Shown: positions 1 through 7,800 of the stretch, one piece after another
Layout: each line of letters begins with the position of its first letter
Numbering within the stretch: position 1 is the stretch's first letter
NCBI GenBank assembly: GCA_964571965.1
Contig: CAZNFQ010000050.1
Location: 1 to 15,065, forward strand
Direction: 5' to 3'
From: Sabulitectum sp964571965
GTDB taxonomy: Bacteria > Fermentibacterota > Fermentibacteria > Fermentibacterales > JCC-6
Length of the DNA: 15,065 nt
The notes under the pieces: generated by a model
The model's input: the letters and a program-made list of their open reading frames with translations, nothing else
Database searches by the model: none
What the model was told of the DNA's origin: nothing
Made by a program: the position numbers and the translations under genes

Positions 1-1019
1 TTGAGATAACGGTGGGTGTTGGAAGAACAGGCAGACTCACACCAACAGCAAAACTGGAACCGGTGGAGGTTGGCGGAGTGGTGGTTTCAAGCGCCACATT
101 GCACAACCAGGATGAGGTGGCAAGGAAGGACGTAAGACCCGGGGACATCGTTCTTGTACGAAGGGCAGGGGATGTGATCCCCGAGGTGGTAACAAGTCTT
201 CCCGCTCCGGGGCAGAGGGGAGAACCCTTCCGTATGCCCGAAGAGTGTCCTGTGTGCGGAGGACCTGTTGCAGGAGCCGAGGGTGAGGTAAACCTCTACT
301 GCATGAACCCTTCGTGCCCTGCAAGACTCAAGCGAAGCCTTGAACACTGGGCCTCCAGGAACGCCATGGATATTGAGGGTCTCGGGGAAAAGCTTTCTGC
401 ACAGCTTGTGGATGCAGGCATGGTGCACTCGATTGCTGACCTGTACGGTCTTGACTTCCACGGTCTCATTGCACTTCCAAGAATGGGTGAGCTGAAAGCG
501 TCAAACCTTCTCCGCGAGCTTCTTGAAAGCAGAAAAAGACCCCTCAGCCGGTTCATCACAGGCCTTGGAATTCCCGGAGTGGGTGAAGTTGCTGCCAAAG
601 ACATTGCCTCACGTTACCGTACCTTGTCCAGCCTGAGAAATGCCACAGAGAATGAACTGACTGAGATCAAGGGTTTCGGACCTGTCACAGCTGCGTCACT
701 TGCCAGCTTTTTCAGAAACCCGGTCACGAGAACAGTGGTGGACGACCTTGTGAGGAAAGGGTTCAGCCCCTTCGAGGAGGTTGAGGAGAAGGGAACTTCA
801 CTGGCAGGTGAAACCATAGTATTCACCGGCACCCTTTCAATGCCCAGATCAGAGGCAAAAAAACTGGCGGAAGCTGCAGGAGCAAAGGTAACGGGAACTG
901 TTACCGGAAGCACCACCCTGGTGGTTGCCGGGGGGAATGCCGGGTCCAAATACTCAAAAGCCATTGAACTGGGTATCAGAATTGTATCAGAAGAGGAGTT
1001 CAGCGGTCTGGTTGAATAG
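1..1019 (+). CDS. ligA: NAD-dependent DNA ligase LigA, C-terminal part (5' end outside window)
   Basis: LigA seals nicks in duplex DNA using NAD+, in replication and repair. The reading frame is open from base 3 and begins mid-protein, inside the OB-fold: VGRTGRLTPTAKLEPV matches the family's VGRTGxxTPxAxLEPV segment. The GTG at base 12 is therefore an internal valine, not the start; the adenylation domain and its KxDG lysine lie upstream, out of view. Counting that valine as residue 1, the visible order is OB-fold (to about 70), a four-cysteine zinc finger (C79, C82, C97, C102), helix-hairpin-helix repeats (about 115-235, including GLGIPGVGEVAA and IKGFGPVTAASL), and a C-terminal BRCT domain (about 263-333, starting LAGETIVFTGTL). 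The visible part ends at a TAG stop with no frameshift. It is convergent with serC, 33 bases away, with a hairpin between them. Identification is firm. Confidence 0.97.
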   Translation, partial: EITVGVGRTGRLTPTAKLEPVEVGGVVVSSATLHNQDEVARKDVRPGDIVLVRRAGDVIPEVVTSLPAPGQRGEPFRMPEECPVCGGPVAGAEGEVNLYCMNPSCPARLKRSLEHWASRNAMDIEGLGEKLSAQLVDAGMVHSIADLYGLDFHGLIALPRMGELKASNLLRELLESRKRPLSRFITGLGIPGVGEVAAKDIASRYRTLSSLRNATENELTEIKGFGPVTAASLASFFRNPVTRTVVDDLVRKGFSPFEEVEEKGTSLAGETIVFTGTLSMPRSEAKKLAEAAGAKVTGTVTGSTTLVVAGGNAGSKYSKAIELGIRIVSEEEFSGLVE

Positions 1020-1046
1020 GGCGCCGCAGCAGCGGCGCCCCTTCTT
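1019..1046 (+). terminator. Probable intrinsic terminator of ligA
   Basis: A perfect 9-bp inverted repeat, GGGCGCCGC (1019-1027) and GCGGCGCCC (1032-1040), closes a 4-base loop AGCA and is followed by CCTTCTT. The stem begins on the last base of the ligA stop codon. The T-tract is weak, so termination efficiency is uncertain. On the minus strand the hairpin is not followed by a T-run, so it serves ligA better than serC, although the stem could also stabilise the serC transcript end. Confidence 0.6.
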
Positions 1047-1052
1047 CACAGG

Positions 1053-2141
1053 CTAGTTGTTAGCTTTGAATTCCTTCATGAAGTCCACGAGGACTTCAAC
1101 GGATTCGTATGAAACCGCATTGTAGGTGGATGCTCTGCAGCCGCCCACGTCACGGTGGCCCTTCAGCCCGAGAAGACCCCTTGCAGCACCCGCTTTGACG
1201 AACTCGGCTTCCAGCTCTTCGCTGGGAAGGCGGAAGGTTACGTTCATGAAGCTTCGGCTGGCTTTGTCCGCAACATGAGGCTTGTAGAAACCGTCGCTGT
1301 TGTCCATGGTTCCGTAGAGAAGGTCCGCCTTTTTCCTGTTGATGGCGGCAATACCCTCAAGGCCTCCGTTGTCCATTATCCACTCCATCACAAGACCGAT
1401 CACGTAAACGGGAAGGCTCGGAGGGGTGTTGAACAGGCTTTCTTTGCCAATGTGGGTTCTGTAGTTGACCATCGTGGGAATGTCTTCCCTTGCGGTGTCG
1501 GCAAATGCCTTCCTGATCACAACGGCGGCAACACCGGAGGGGCCGATGTTCTTCTGGGCTCCGGCATAGATGAGGCTGAATTTGCCGAAATCCATGGGAT
1601 GGGAGAGAAAATCACTGGACATATCGCATACAAGGGGAACATTCCCTGTGTTGGGGAAATCCCACATCTCGGTGCCGTATATGGTGTTGTTGCTGGTGGT
1701 GTGAACGTAGGCTGCGCCCGGCGTGAAATCGAAATTCGTGGGGATGTAGTTGAACTGCTTGTCTTCACTTGTAGCGGCGATATTCACTTTCCCGAAGTAC
1801 TTAGCCTCCTTGATGGCCTTTTTTGACCAGACGCCTGTGTTGACGTAGTCGGCGGTCATGCCTTCCTTGAGGAAGTTGAAGGGTATGTGGAAAAACTGGG
1901 TGCTTGCTCCGCCGCCAAGGAAAAGAACTGCATACTCATCTGAACTGAGACCCATGATCTTCAGCATGTCGTTCTGTGCCTTCTTGAACATTGCGTCGAA
2001 GGGCTTGGAACGGTGTGATATCTCCATTACGGACATTCCCTGTCCGCTGAACTCCATTATTCCTTCTTCGGCGGTCTTCTTTACCACTTCCCAGGGAAGG
2101 GCTGCGGGACCGGCATAGAAGTTATGCACTCTGCGAGCCAT
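1053..2141 (-). CDS. serC: Phosphoserine aminotransferase SerC
   Basis: SerC is a cytoplasmic PLP-dependent transaminase. It converts 3-phosphohydroxypyruvate and glutamate to O-phosphoserine and 2-oxoglutarate in serine synthesis, and in many bacteria it also acts in pyridoxal phosphate synthesis. The product is 362 residues, the usual length for the family. Visible hallmarks are the N-terminal NFYAGPAALP, the cofactor-binding GGGASTQF, HTTSNNTIYGT, DMSSDFLS and the PLP-lysine segment AGAQKNIGPSG (K197). I chose the ATG at 2141, not the TTG twelve bases upstream, because GGAGG (2147-2151) lies 5 bases before it and the protein then begins MARRVHNFYAGP as in homologues. It lies downstream of lptG on the same strand after a 106-base gap, so it may be read from the lptFG promoter or its own. 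No other serine-pathway gene is in view. Confidence 0.96.
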   Translation of the reverse strand: MARRVHNFYAGPAALPWEVVKKTAEEGIMEFSGQGMSVMEISHRSKPFDAMFKKAQNDMLKIMGLSSDEYAVLFLGGGASTQFFHIPFNFLKEGMTADYVNTGVWSKKAIKEAKYFGKVNIAATSEDKQFNYIPTNFDFTPGAAYVHTTSNNTIYGTEMWDFPNTGNVPLVCDMSSDFLSHPMDFGKFSLIYAGAQKNIGPSGVAAVVIRKAFADTAREDIPTMVNYRTHIGKESLFNTPPSLPVYVIGLVMEWIMDNGGLEGIAAINRKKADLLYGTMDNSDGFYKPHVADKASRSFMNVTFRLPSEELEAEFVKAGAARGLLGLKGHRDVGGCRASTYNAVSYESVEVLVDFMKEFKANN

Positions 2142-2146
2142 TACTG

Positions 2147-2151
2147 CCTCC
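2147..2151 (-). promoter_or_regulatory. serC ribosome binding site
   Basis: GGAGG on the minus strand, 5 bases upstream of the ATG at 2141. It overlaps the alternative TTG codon (2151-2153) and so argues for the ATG as the true start. Confidence 0.75.
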
Positions 2152-2158
2152 AATTTCC

Positions 2159-2236
2159 AAAAAAAATGTTGCGGAAGAATCTGTCATGCGACAGAGCTAC
2201 TGGTGAACCATATCTAAAACACACCGGAATTTGCAA
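2159..2236 (-). promoter_or_regulatory. lptG-serC intergenic region: weak promoter candidate and short hairpin
   Basis: This 106-base gap (2142-2247) holds three minor signals on the minus strand. A -35-like TTGCAA (2231-2236) is followed 18 bases later by a -10-like TATGGT (2207-2212), a possible weak serC promoter. A 6-bp inverted repeat TCTGTC/GACAGA (2180-2195, 4-base loop) could be a weak lptG terminator or an operator. A run of eight T (2159-2166) comes 13 bases after that hairpin, too far for a standard intrinsic terminator. None of these is strong alone. Confidence 0.3.
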
Positions 2237-2247
2237 TAGCCCGTGAA

Positions 2248-3333
2248 TCAGCTCTGGCCAGCCCTTCTGAAAAGGAAGATCCCGATGATGATGAAGGTGA
2301 TCTCCGGCAGGGATGCCGCTGCAATTGGTGAGAGGGCCCCCTTGTGACCAAGGGTCTGTCCGAATCTTGCCAGAGAGAAGAAGATGAATCCCAGAAGAAC
2401 CGCAAGGCCGATACTTGTGGACCTGCCGCTTCTGGGGTTGCTGGTAGCGAGCGGTGCGCCTACCAGCACCATTATCAGTGCGCTGAAGGGGAAAAACAGG
2501 GTCAGCCAGAACTCCACAAGGTCACCGGTGGGATTTCCCCCTGCTACCCTTACCCTTTGAATGTGCTGGTAGAGTTCGAAGATGTTCATCTCGGCGGCGC
2601 TTTTCGCCCGGCTTCCGAAATCCTCCGGTGTGTCTTCCATCTCTGTTATGGGAAGGGTGTCCATAAATACGTACGACATCTCTCCCGAGGAAGAGAATCT
2701 TCTTTCCTCGGCTGAAATGGCTGTCCATACCGAGTCGATGTAGGCCAGTCTCTGGGCATCGATCCTTCTCGTTACCCTGAGGCTGTCATCGAACCACTCC
2801 ACGGTTCCCCTGGATATTGCCTCGTTCCTGCCGTCGAAGAGGCCGATGGTCACTATCGCGCCGTCCAGGGTTCTGTGGGCAAAATCGTTTCGCATCAGAT
2901 AGTCGATGGGATCGCGGCCGTCTATCTCCACCCGTTTCACCTGGGACTGAAGATAATTGGCATCGGCCATCACGAAGTCTCCAATTCCCAGTGTGAGAAC
3001 GCTTATGAGGAATCCCACCGCAATCAGGGGAAGGAAAATTCTGGGGATAGATACCCCTGAGGCTCTCATGGCGGTAAGCTCGTTGTTCCGTGCCATGGAA
3101 CTAACCAGGAACAGTGAGCAGATCAGAACCGCCACTGGCATAACCAGCACAACGATGTATGGAAGACCGTAGTAATAGTATCGAAGGAAGGTCATTGCGG
3201 TAACGTCCTTGTCCACCCATCTGCTGAAGTGGTCGAAGGCATTTACCGTTACGAAGATAACGGTGAAGGAGAGAACAGCCATGAAGATCATCTTCACGAA
3301 CCGGACCGAAAGATACAGGTCCAGCTTCTTCAC
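2248..3333 (-). CDS. lptG: LptG, inner-membrane permease of the lipopolysaccharide exporter
   Basis: YjgP/YjgQ-family permease. LptF and LptG form the transmembrane half of the LptB2FG ABC transporter, which extracts lipopolysaccharide from the inner membrane and passes it to the LptC/LptA bridge. The product is 361 residues, with the expected six membrane segments (about 14-32, 54-80, 98-118, 272-294, 306-323, 341-356) and a periplasmic beta-rich domain (about 125-265) between segments 3 and 4. The cytoplasmic coupling region reads MARNNELTAMRASG (80-93), the conserved contact with the ATPase LptB. I chose the GTG at 3333: AGGAG (3340-3344) sits 6 bases upstream, the protein then starts VKKLDLYLSVRFVKM, and its first codon overlaps the lptF stop (GTGA), implying coupled translation. 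The longer open frame to 3486 lies inside lptF and is spurious. No lptB is visible here. Confidence 0.9.
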   Translation of the reverse strand: MKKLDLYLSVRFVKMIFMAVLSFTVIFVTVNAFDHFSRWVDKDVTAMTFLRYYYYGLPYIVVLVMPVAVLICSLFLVSSMARNNELTAMRASGVSIPRIFLPLIAVGFLISVLTLGIGDFVMADANYLQSQVKRVEIDGRDPIDYLMRNDFAHRTLDGAIVTIGLFDGRNEAISRGTVEWFDDSLRVTRRIDAQRLAYIDSVWTAISAEERRFSSSGEMSYVFMDTLPITEMEDTPEDFGSRAKSAAEMNIFELYQHIQRVRVAGGNPTGDLVEFWLTLFFPFSALIMVLVGAPLATSNPRSGRSTSIGLAVLLGFIFFSLARFGQTLGHKGALSPIAAASLPEITFIIIGIFLFRRAGQS

Positions 3334-4679
3334 TTTCGTCTCCTTTCTTCCCGTTTTTTCCTGAACCGGGCAATAAGTTCCTTGAAATCCGGAAGTGGTA
3401 TCGGATGTCCTTCCCTGAGGCTCCTGAAGGTAAGGAAAATGCCAAGGGCACCCAGAAGTATGTTCGGGGACCACATGGCTGCCCATGCGGGTACGCGGCC
3501 TCTGTCTGCCAGCTGTTCACCTCCGATGAGGAAGAAATAATAGATAAGGATGAACACCAGGCTCAGGGAGATGGCAATTCCCTTGTTAGAATGCTTCGAT
3601 GAAAGTCCCAGGGGGACCCCGAGGAAGACGAAAACGATGCAGGCGAATGGAATGGAAAACTTCTTGTGTATCTCCACATTGTATTTCGAAATGTTGTTAC
3701 CCAGATTCTCCACCTGGTCTTCAAGGAGGATCAGGTCCGTGGATACCGATGTGATCCAGGACATGGTGTTTCTGACCCTTCTGGTGGAGTCCCCGAGATT
3801 CACCGGGTTTTCCCCTGTTTCCACGGAAGTCAGGAAACCCAGAGCCACCGCCGATATGCTGTCCGTGAGAAGGGATCTTCTTACAGCAAGGCTGTCCACG
3901 AAGAGTTCCATCTGTTCAGCGGACATTTCTCTGTCTCCTCTGCTCTGCCTGTCGTGGCGCACAAGCTCTTCAGATCTTGCTATGTCCAGTATGTAGGTGG
4001 TGAACGTTGCGTACCTGTAACCGCCTTCCCTGTCTTTCTCGTGCATCTGGCCGTCTTCAAGTACCAGTCGGAGGTGGTTGGCGCCCACTGGTTCCATGGT
4101 TCCCTCAAGGGCCGTGATGGTTCTGTCAGGTGAACCGGGGGCACTTGAGTGAATAACCACCCCGTGGAGTTTTCCCGTGAGGTCGTCCTTTTCCTCCACG
4201 AGAATTCTGTAGTTTTCTATCTCGTCCACGAACATTCCCGGGACTATCTGTGCGGTGGGCCGCATGGTCCCCACATCCAGGAGCAGGTTCCTTGCGATGT
4301 GATTGGCCTCGGGCAGAACGCTGTTGTTGAAAACCACGAGCACTCCTGCTATGAGAAGTGCCGTTAAGGCCAGGGGAAACATGATGTTGTATATGCTTGC
4401 GCCGCCTGCTTTCATAGCCGTTATCTCATTGTCTCCGGACATTCGGCCAACTGCGATCAGTATACCCGCGAGAACCCCCATGGGAATAACAACGGCTATC
4501 ATGGAGGGAAGCAGCAGAAGGAATATCTCTCCCACGATGCGCATGGGAACTCCCTTGCTGACTATCATGTCCAGCAGGTCGAGAAGTTTGTCCAGGAGCA
4601 TTACGAAGGTAAAAAGTCCCAGTGACAATATGAAAGGAGGGAAGAACTCCTTCAGTACGTAAACTTGCAGTTTTTTCAT
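3330..4679 (-). CDS. lptF: LptF, inner-membrane permease of the lipopolysaccharide exporter
   Basis: Partner permease of LptG in LptB2FG. The product is 449 residues, clearly longer than the roughly 360 typical of proteobacterial LptF. Membrane segments fall at about 12-36, 52-79, 99-118, 342-360, 366-386 and 401-419. The LptB-coupling motif is MSGDNEITAMKAGG (80-93). The periplasmic domain begins after segment 3 and includes QIVPGMFVDEIENYRI (144-159). Two parts explain the extra length: a helical, charged stretch between the beta domain and segment 4 (about 245-335), and a basic cytoplasmic tail ending KKREERRRK. The conserved VEIHKKFSIPFACIVF leads into segment 4. The ATG at 4679 is preceded only by GGGA, a weak ribosome site. 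It is first in the lptF-lptG unit and divergent from the sprA homologue. The LptF rather than LptG label rests on gene order and is slightly less certain than the family. Confidence 0.88.
   Translation of the reverse strand: MKKLQVYVLKEFFPPFILSLGLFTFVMLLDKLLDLLDMIVSKGVPMRIVGEIFLLLLPSMIAVVIPMGVLAGILIAVGRMSGDNEITAMKAGGASIYNIMFPLALTALLIAGVLVVFNNSVLPEANHIARNLLLDVGTMRPTAQIVPGMFVDEIENYRILVEEKDDLTGKLHGVVIHSSAPGSPDRTITALEGTMEPVGANHLRLVLEDGQMHEKDREGGYRYATFTTYILDIARSEELVRHDRQSRGDREMSAEQMELFVDSLAVRRSLLTDSISAVALGFLTSVETGENPVNLGDSTRRVRNTMSWITSVSTDLILLEDQVENLGNNISKYNVEIHKKFSIPFACIVFVFLGVPLGLSSKHSNKGIAISLSLVFILIYYFFLIGGEQLADRGRVPAWAAMWSPNILLGALGIFLTFRSLREGHPIPLPDFKELIARFRKKREERRRK
3340..3344 (-). promoter_or_regulatory. 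lptG ribosome binding site inside lptF
   Basis: AGGAG within AAGGAGAC on the minus strand, 6 bases upstream of the GTG at 3333. It lies in the last codons of lptF and fixes the lptG start at a GTG codon that overlaps the lptF stop. Confidence 0.75.
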
Positions 4680-4723
4680 TCAGTTCCCATTATAGATGCT
4701 TGCTTCAGAAGGCCCGCGGGTGA

Positions 4724-4752
4724 ATTATAGCGAGGTTCCCCTGCGCTGTCAT
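4724..4752 (-). promoter_or_regulatory. sigma70-type promoter of lptF-lptG
   Basis: On the minus strand, ATGACA (4747-4752, five of six bases matching TTGACA) and a perfect TATAAT (4724-4729) are separated by exactly 17 bases. The predicted start point is near 4717, giving a leader of about 40 bases before the lptF ATG. A perfect 8-base palindrome CCCGCGGG (4713-4720) spans the predicted start point. This is the best promoter match I found in the window. Confidence 0.7.
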
Positions 4753-4800
4753 GTAAAGTGGAACTAACCCGGTGGTCGCGGATATTAACAGTCGAGGTTT

Positions 4801-7800
4801 ATGAGAGCAATTCTATTTTTCTTTCTTCTTGTGTTTCTGTCCCAGTCCAATGCGGATGGCGGGGTGGCCCTGCGTTCATACGCCCTTCTCGAGGAAAACC
4901 CGGGCTACTGGTACCAGGATTCCATTCCCTGGCTTGTCAGTCTTCCTGCCACACAGGTTCAGGTCTGGGCTTCGGACACAGGCGAAGCGCTCAACTTCAG
5001 ACTTTTTTACAATGGCTATCCAATCTCGCCCACCAGAACCTGGACACTGAGCGGCGTCAGATCCAGGCTTATCGGCTGGGGCACATGGAAAACATGGACC
5101 CAGGCCAATGCAAGGAATGGAATAAGGAATTCGGGAACACGGGGGCAGCTTGTGCCAACCATCTACCTCCCCCTGAACATGCCGGGCGTGCTTGGCGATG
5201 CCATAGGTACAGGAGGTCAGCTGGACATATCCGGTCATCAGACCATTTCCTTCTCCGGAGTGAGCCACATTTACCCGAACAGGGTAAATGTTGAAGGTTC
5301 CAGCACTTCTCTTTTCCCTGACCTGAAAATGGAGCAGGAACTCAGGGTCCGCCTGGATGGAACCATTGGGGAGAAGATCCACGTGGCGGTGGATCACGAC
5401 AGCGAAAGACAGATCGGCTCCGACTACAGCGTAAGTCTCAGCTATGATGGAGATGAAGATGAGATAATCCAGTCCATAGAACTTGGTGATGTGAATCTCT
5501 CCATTACAGGTCCCGAGTTCATCAGCTACTCCATTCCCCATGAGGGTCTGTTCGGTGCAAAGCTTGTTGCCCAGGCAGGCCCCTTCGACTTCACCGCAAT
5601 CGCCAGCAAAGAGGGAAGTTCCACTGAAAGCTCGGATTTCGTGGGTCAGGCTTCCCTTGTGACAGATTCGATCCTGGATATAAGACCTGCTGACAACTAC
5701 TTTTTCAGAGCATTCCCGGATACGGTTTCAGCGGTTGCCTTCGATCCTGAGTCAATAAGGGTTTTCATAGATGACGGAGATATCACCAACAACGCCGAAA
5801 CCGGTGCCATAGAGGGTTCATGGTTCGTTCCCAGGGGATCCGGAGGTACGTTGACCGCGCCGGACAAATGGTGGGATGAACTTCAGCCCGGAATAGAAGC
5901 AGACTACGTGCTGGTGGATTCAGGCAGAACCATCAGATTCCTGAGCCCTGTTAACTCCAATTACGAAATAGGGATCAGTTACGTTCCCCTTGGAGGGGGC
6001 GCAAGAGTGGGATCGGTTCCCGTGGACGGTCCCTATGATCTGCTTTGCATCAAGCAGTCCAATCCCCTTCCCGAAGACCCGGAGGGCTATCCCACCTGGG
6101 CCTATGAGATGAGGAACTACTACTTCCTGGGAGCCAACAATATAGTTCGTGAGAGCTTCAACTGCGATGTTTTCCTTCAGAGGGCGGGTGAAGACCCGGT
6201 CTCAACCCAGGATGGTGTTCCATTCACTCAGCTTTTAGGTCTGGACAGCAATGGTGACGGGCTCATGTACGATGAGGAAATCACAATGGACTGGGAGAAC
6301 GGTTTCATGATCTTCCCTGAAAATCGCCCGTTCATGAGTGATGTCCTGGATTACACCAATAACAGCATTTACACCGAGAAGAACCCCGCCATAAACAAGT
6401 CGCTTTACTACATGCGGGTAAGCTACCGTGCCGCATCCACCACGTACTCTCTGGGGCACATGGGTATCGTGGAGGGCAGCGAGAGGGTTACCCTCACGGT
6501 TGCAGGCCAGGCCAGGACCCTTACCAGGGATACCGACTACAGCATTATCTATGAGGTTGGCCTGTTAACCCTCATGGGAGAAGCGGCTGACCTGGCTCAG
6601 GATCCAGCTAACACCCTCAGGGTAACATTCGAGTACATTCCATTCTTCAGCTCCGTGTCTAAAACCCTTCTTGGAACCCGGCTGGTTTACAACATAGGAT
6701 CCAACTCCTGGCTGGGCGGGACCATGATGTATGAGAGCGCCAGCTCTCCAGAGGACAGACCCAGAATTGAGGAAGGTTCCTTCGGAACCACCGTGTTCGA
6801 CATGGACATGCACCTCGAGGCAAGGCCGGAATTCCTTACCGACGCGGTGAATGCCATTCCACTGATAAACACCGAAGCGGAGAGCAAGGTCGTTCTGTCC
6901 GGAGAAGTTGCCGTGAGTCTTCCTGCGGGAGAGAGCAAGGCCTGGCTGGACGACATGGAGGGATCAGAATCATCATTCCCCCTGGGCCAGTCCAGGGCCG
7001 CATGGTTTTATCCATCTCTGCCCAGGGAAACTATGCAGATCGCCCCTGTGGGAGATTTCAGATGGTACAACGTTACCGACAGGTGGTCACTCTCGGATAT
7101 AGTACCGGGTGAGACCAGTGATGAAGCTTCCAGGTATCTCAGCAGTATCCTTCAGTTCGTCTTTACTCCATCTTCCTCCAATCCAACTTCTTCCTGGGGC
7201 GGTTTCCAGAGATGTATTGAGAGGTATGGTGCTGATTTCAGCTCTAAAACCCACCTGTCCCTTTATGTAAGACCCACCGGATGTGCCACCGACGGAAATC
7301 TTTACATCGACCTGGGAGAGAGGATCGATGAAGACACCTACTGGCTGCAGAGGGTGGGAGACGATCTTATCCGAACTTCCAACGGTGAACTGGATACCGA
7401 GGATACGAATTCCGACGGAATCCGCTCCAGCACAGAGGATACAGGTCTGGATACCCTCATGTCCGTGGATGAACCTGGCTACAGCTCATCGAATCTCGAC
7501 CCCAACCAGGACAATTACACCTACAATGCCGGTGACCCAATCGGAGTCAGGTTCCTGAACATCAACAACTGTGAGAACAACGGAAGGCTTGATACCGAAG
7601 ACCTCAACCGTAACGGAGTCCTGGACAGAGCCAACACCTTTTTCAGAATCCGCGTACCGCTGAACGATCCTGACTACATCATATCGGAAAGCCCCGGCGG
7701 CTGGCTTCTCATTCAGATACCACTGGGAGACTCCACCCTTGTTACAGTCCCTGAAATATCCGACGGAGAACCCACCTGGGAAAAAATAACCTATGCAAGG

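Noticed and set aside
12..14. GTG at base 12 as the start of a short ligase-like gene
   Set aside because: The frame continues upstream to the window edge with residues matching the LigA OB-fold, so the gene is cut by the window and not truncated in nature.
1155..1826. A 223-codon open frame on the plus strand
   Set aside because: It lies entirely antisense to serC, which has clear family motifs and a ribosome site. The frame resembles no family I recognise and has no start signal.
3334..3486. An upstream extension of lptG by 51 codons
   Set aside because: It lies within lptF, does not resemble LptG, and the GTG at 3333 has a good ribosome site and the GTGA overlap.
4689..4694. A second TATAAT on the minus strand upstream of lptF
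   Set aside because: It lies only 9 bases before the ATG and has no -35 element at suitable spacing, unlike the TATAAT at 4724-4729.
4876..5541. A 221-codon open frame on the minus strand
   Set aside because: It is antisense to the SprA homologue in a region with recognisable SprA motifs, so it is a shadow frame.
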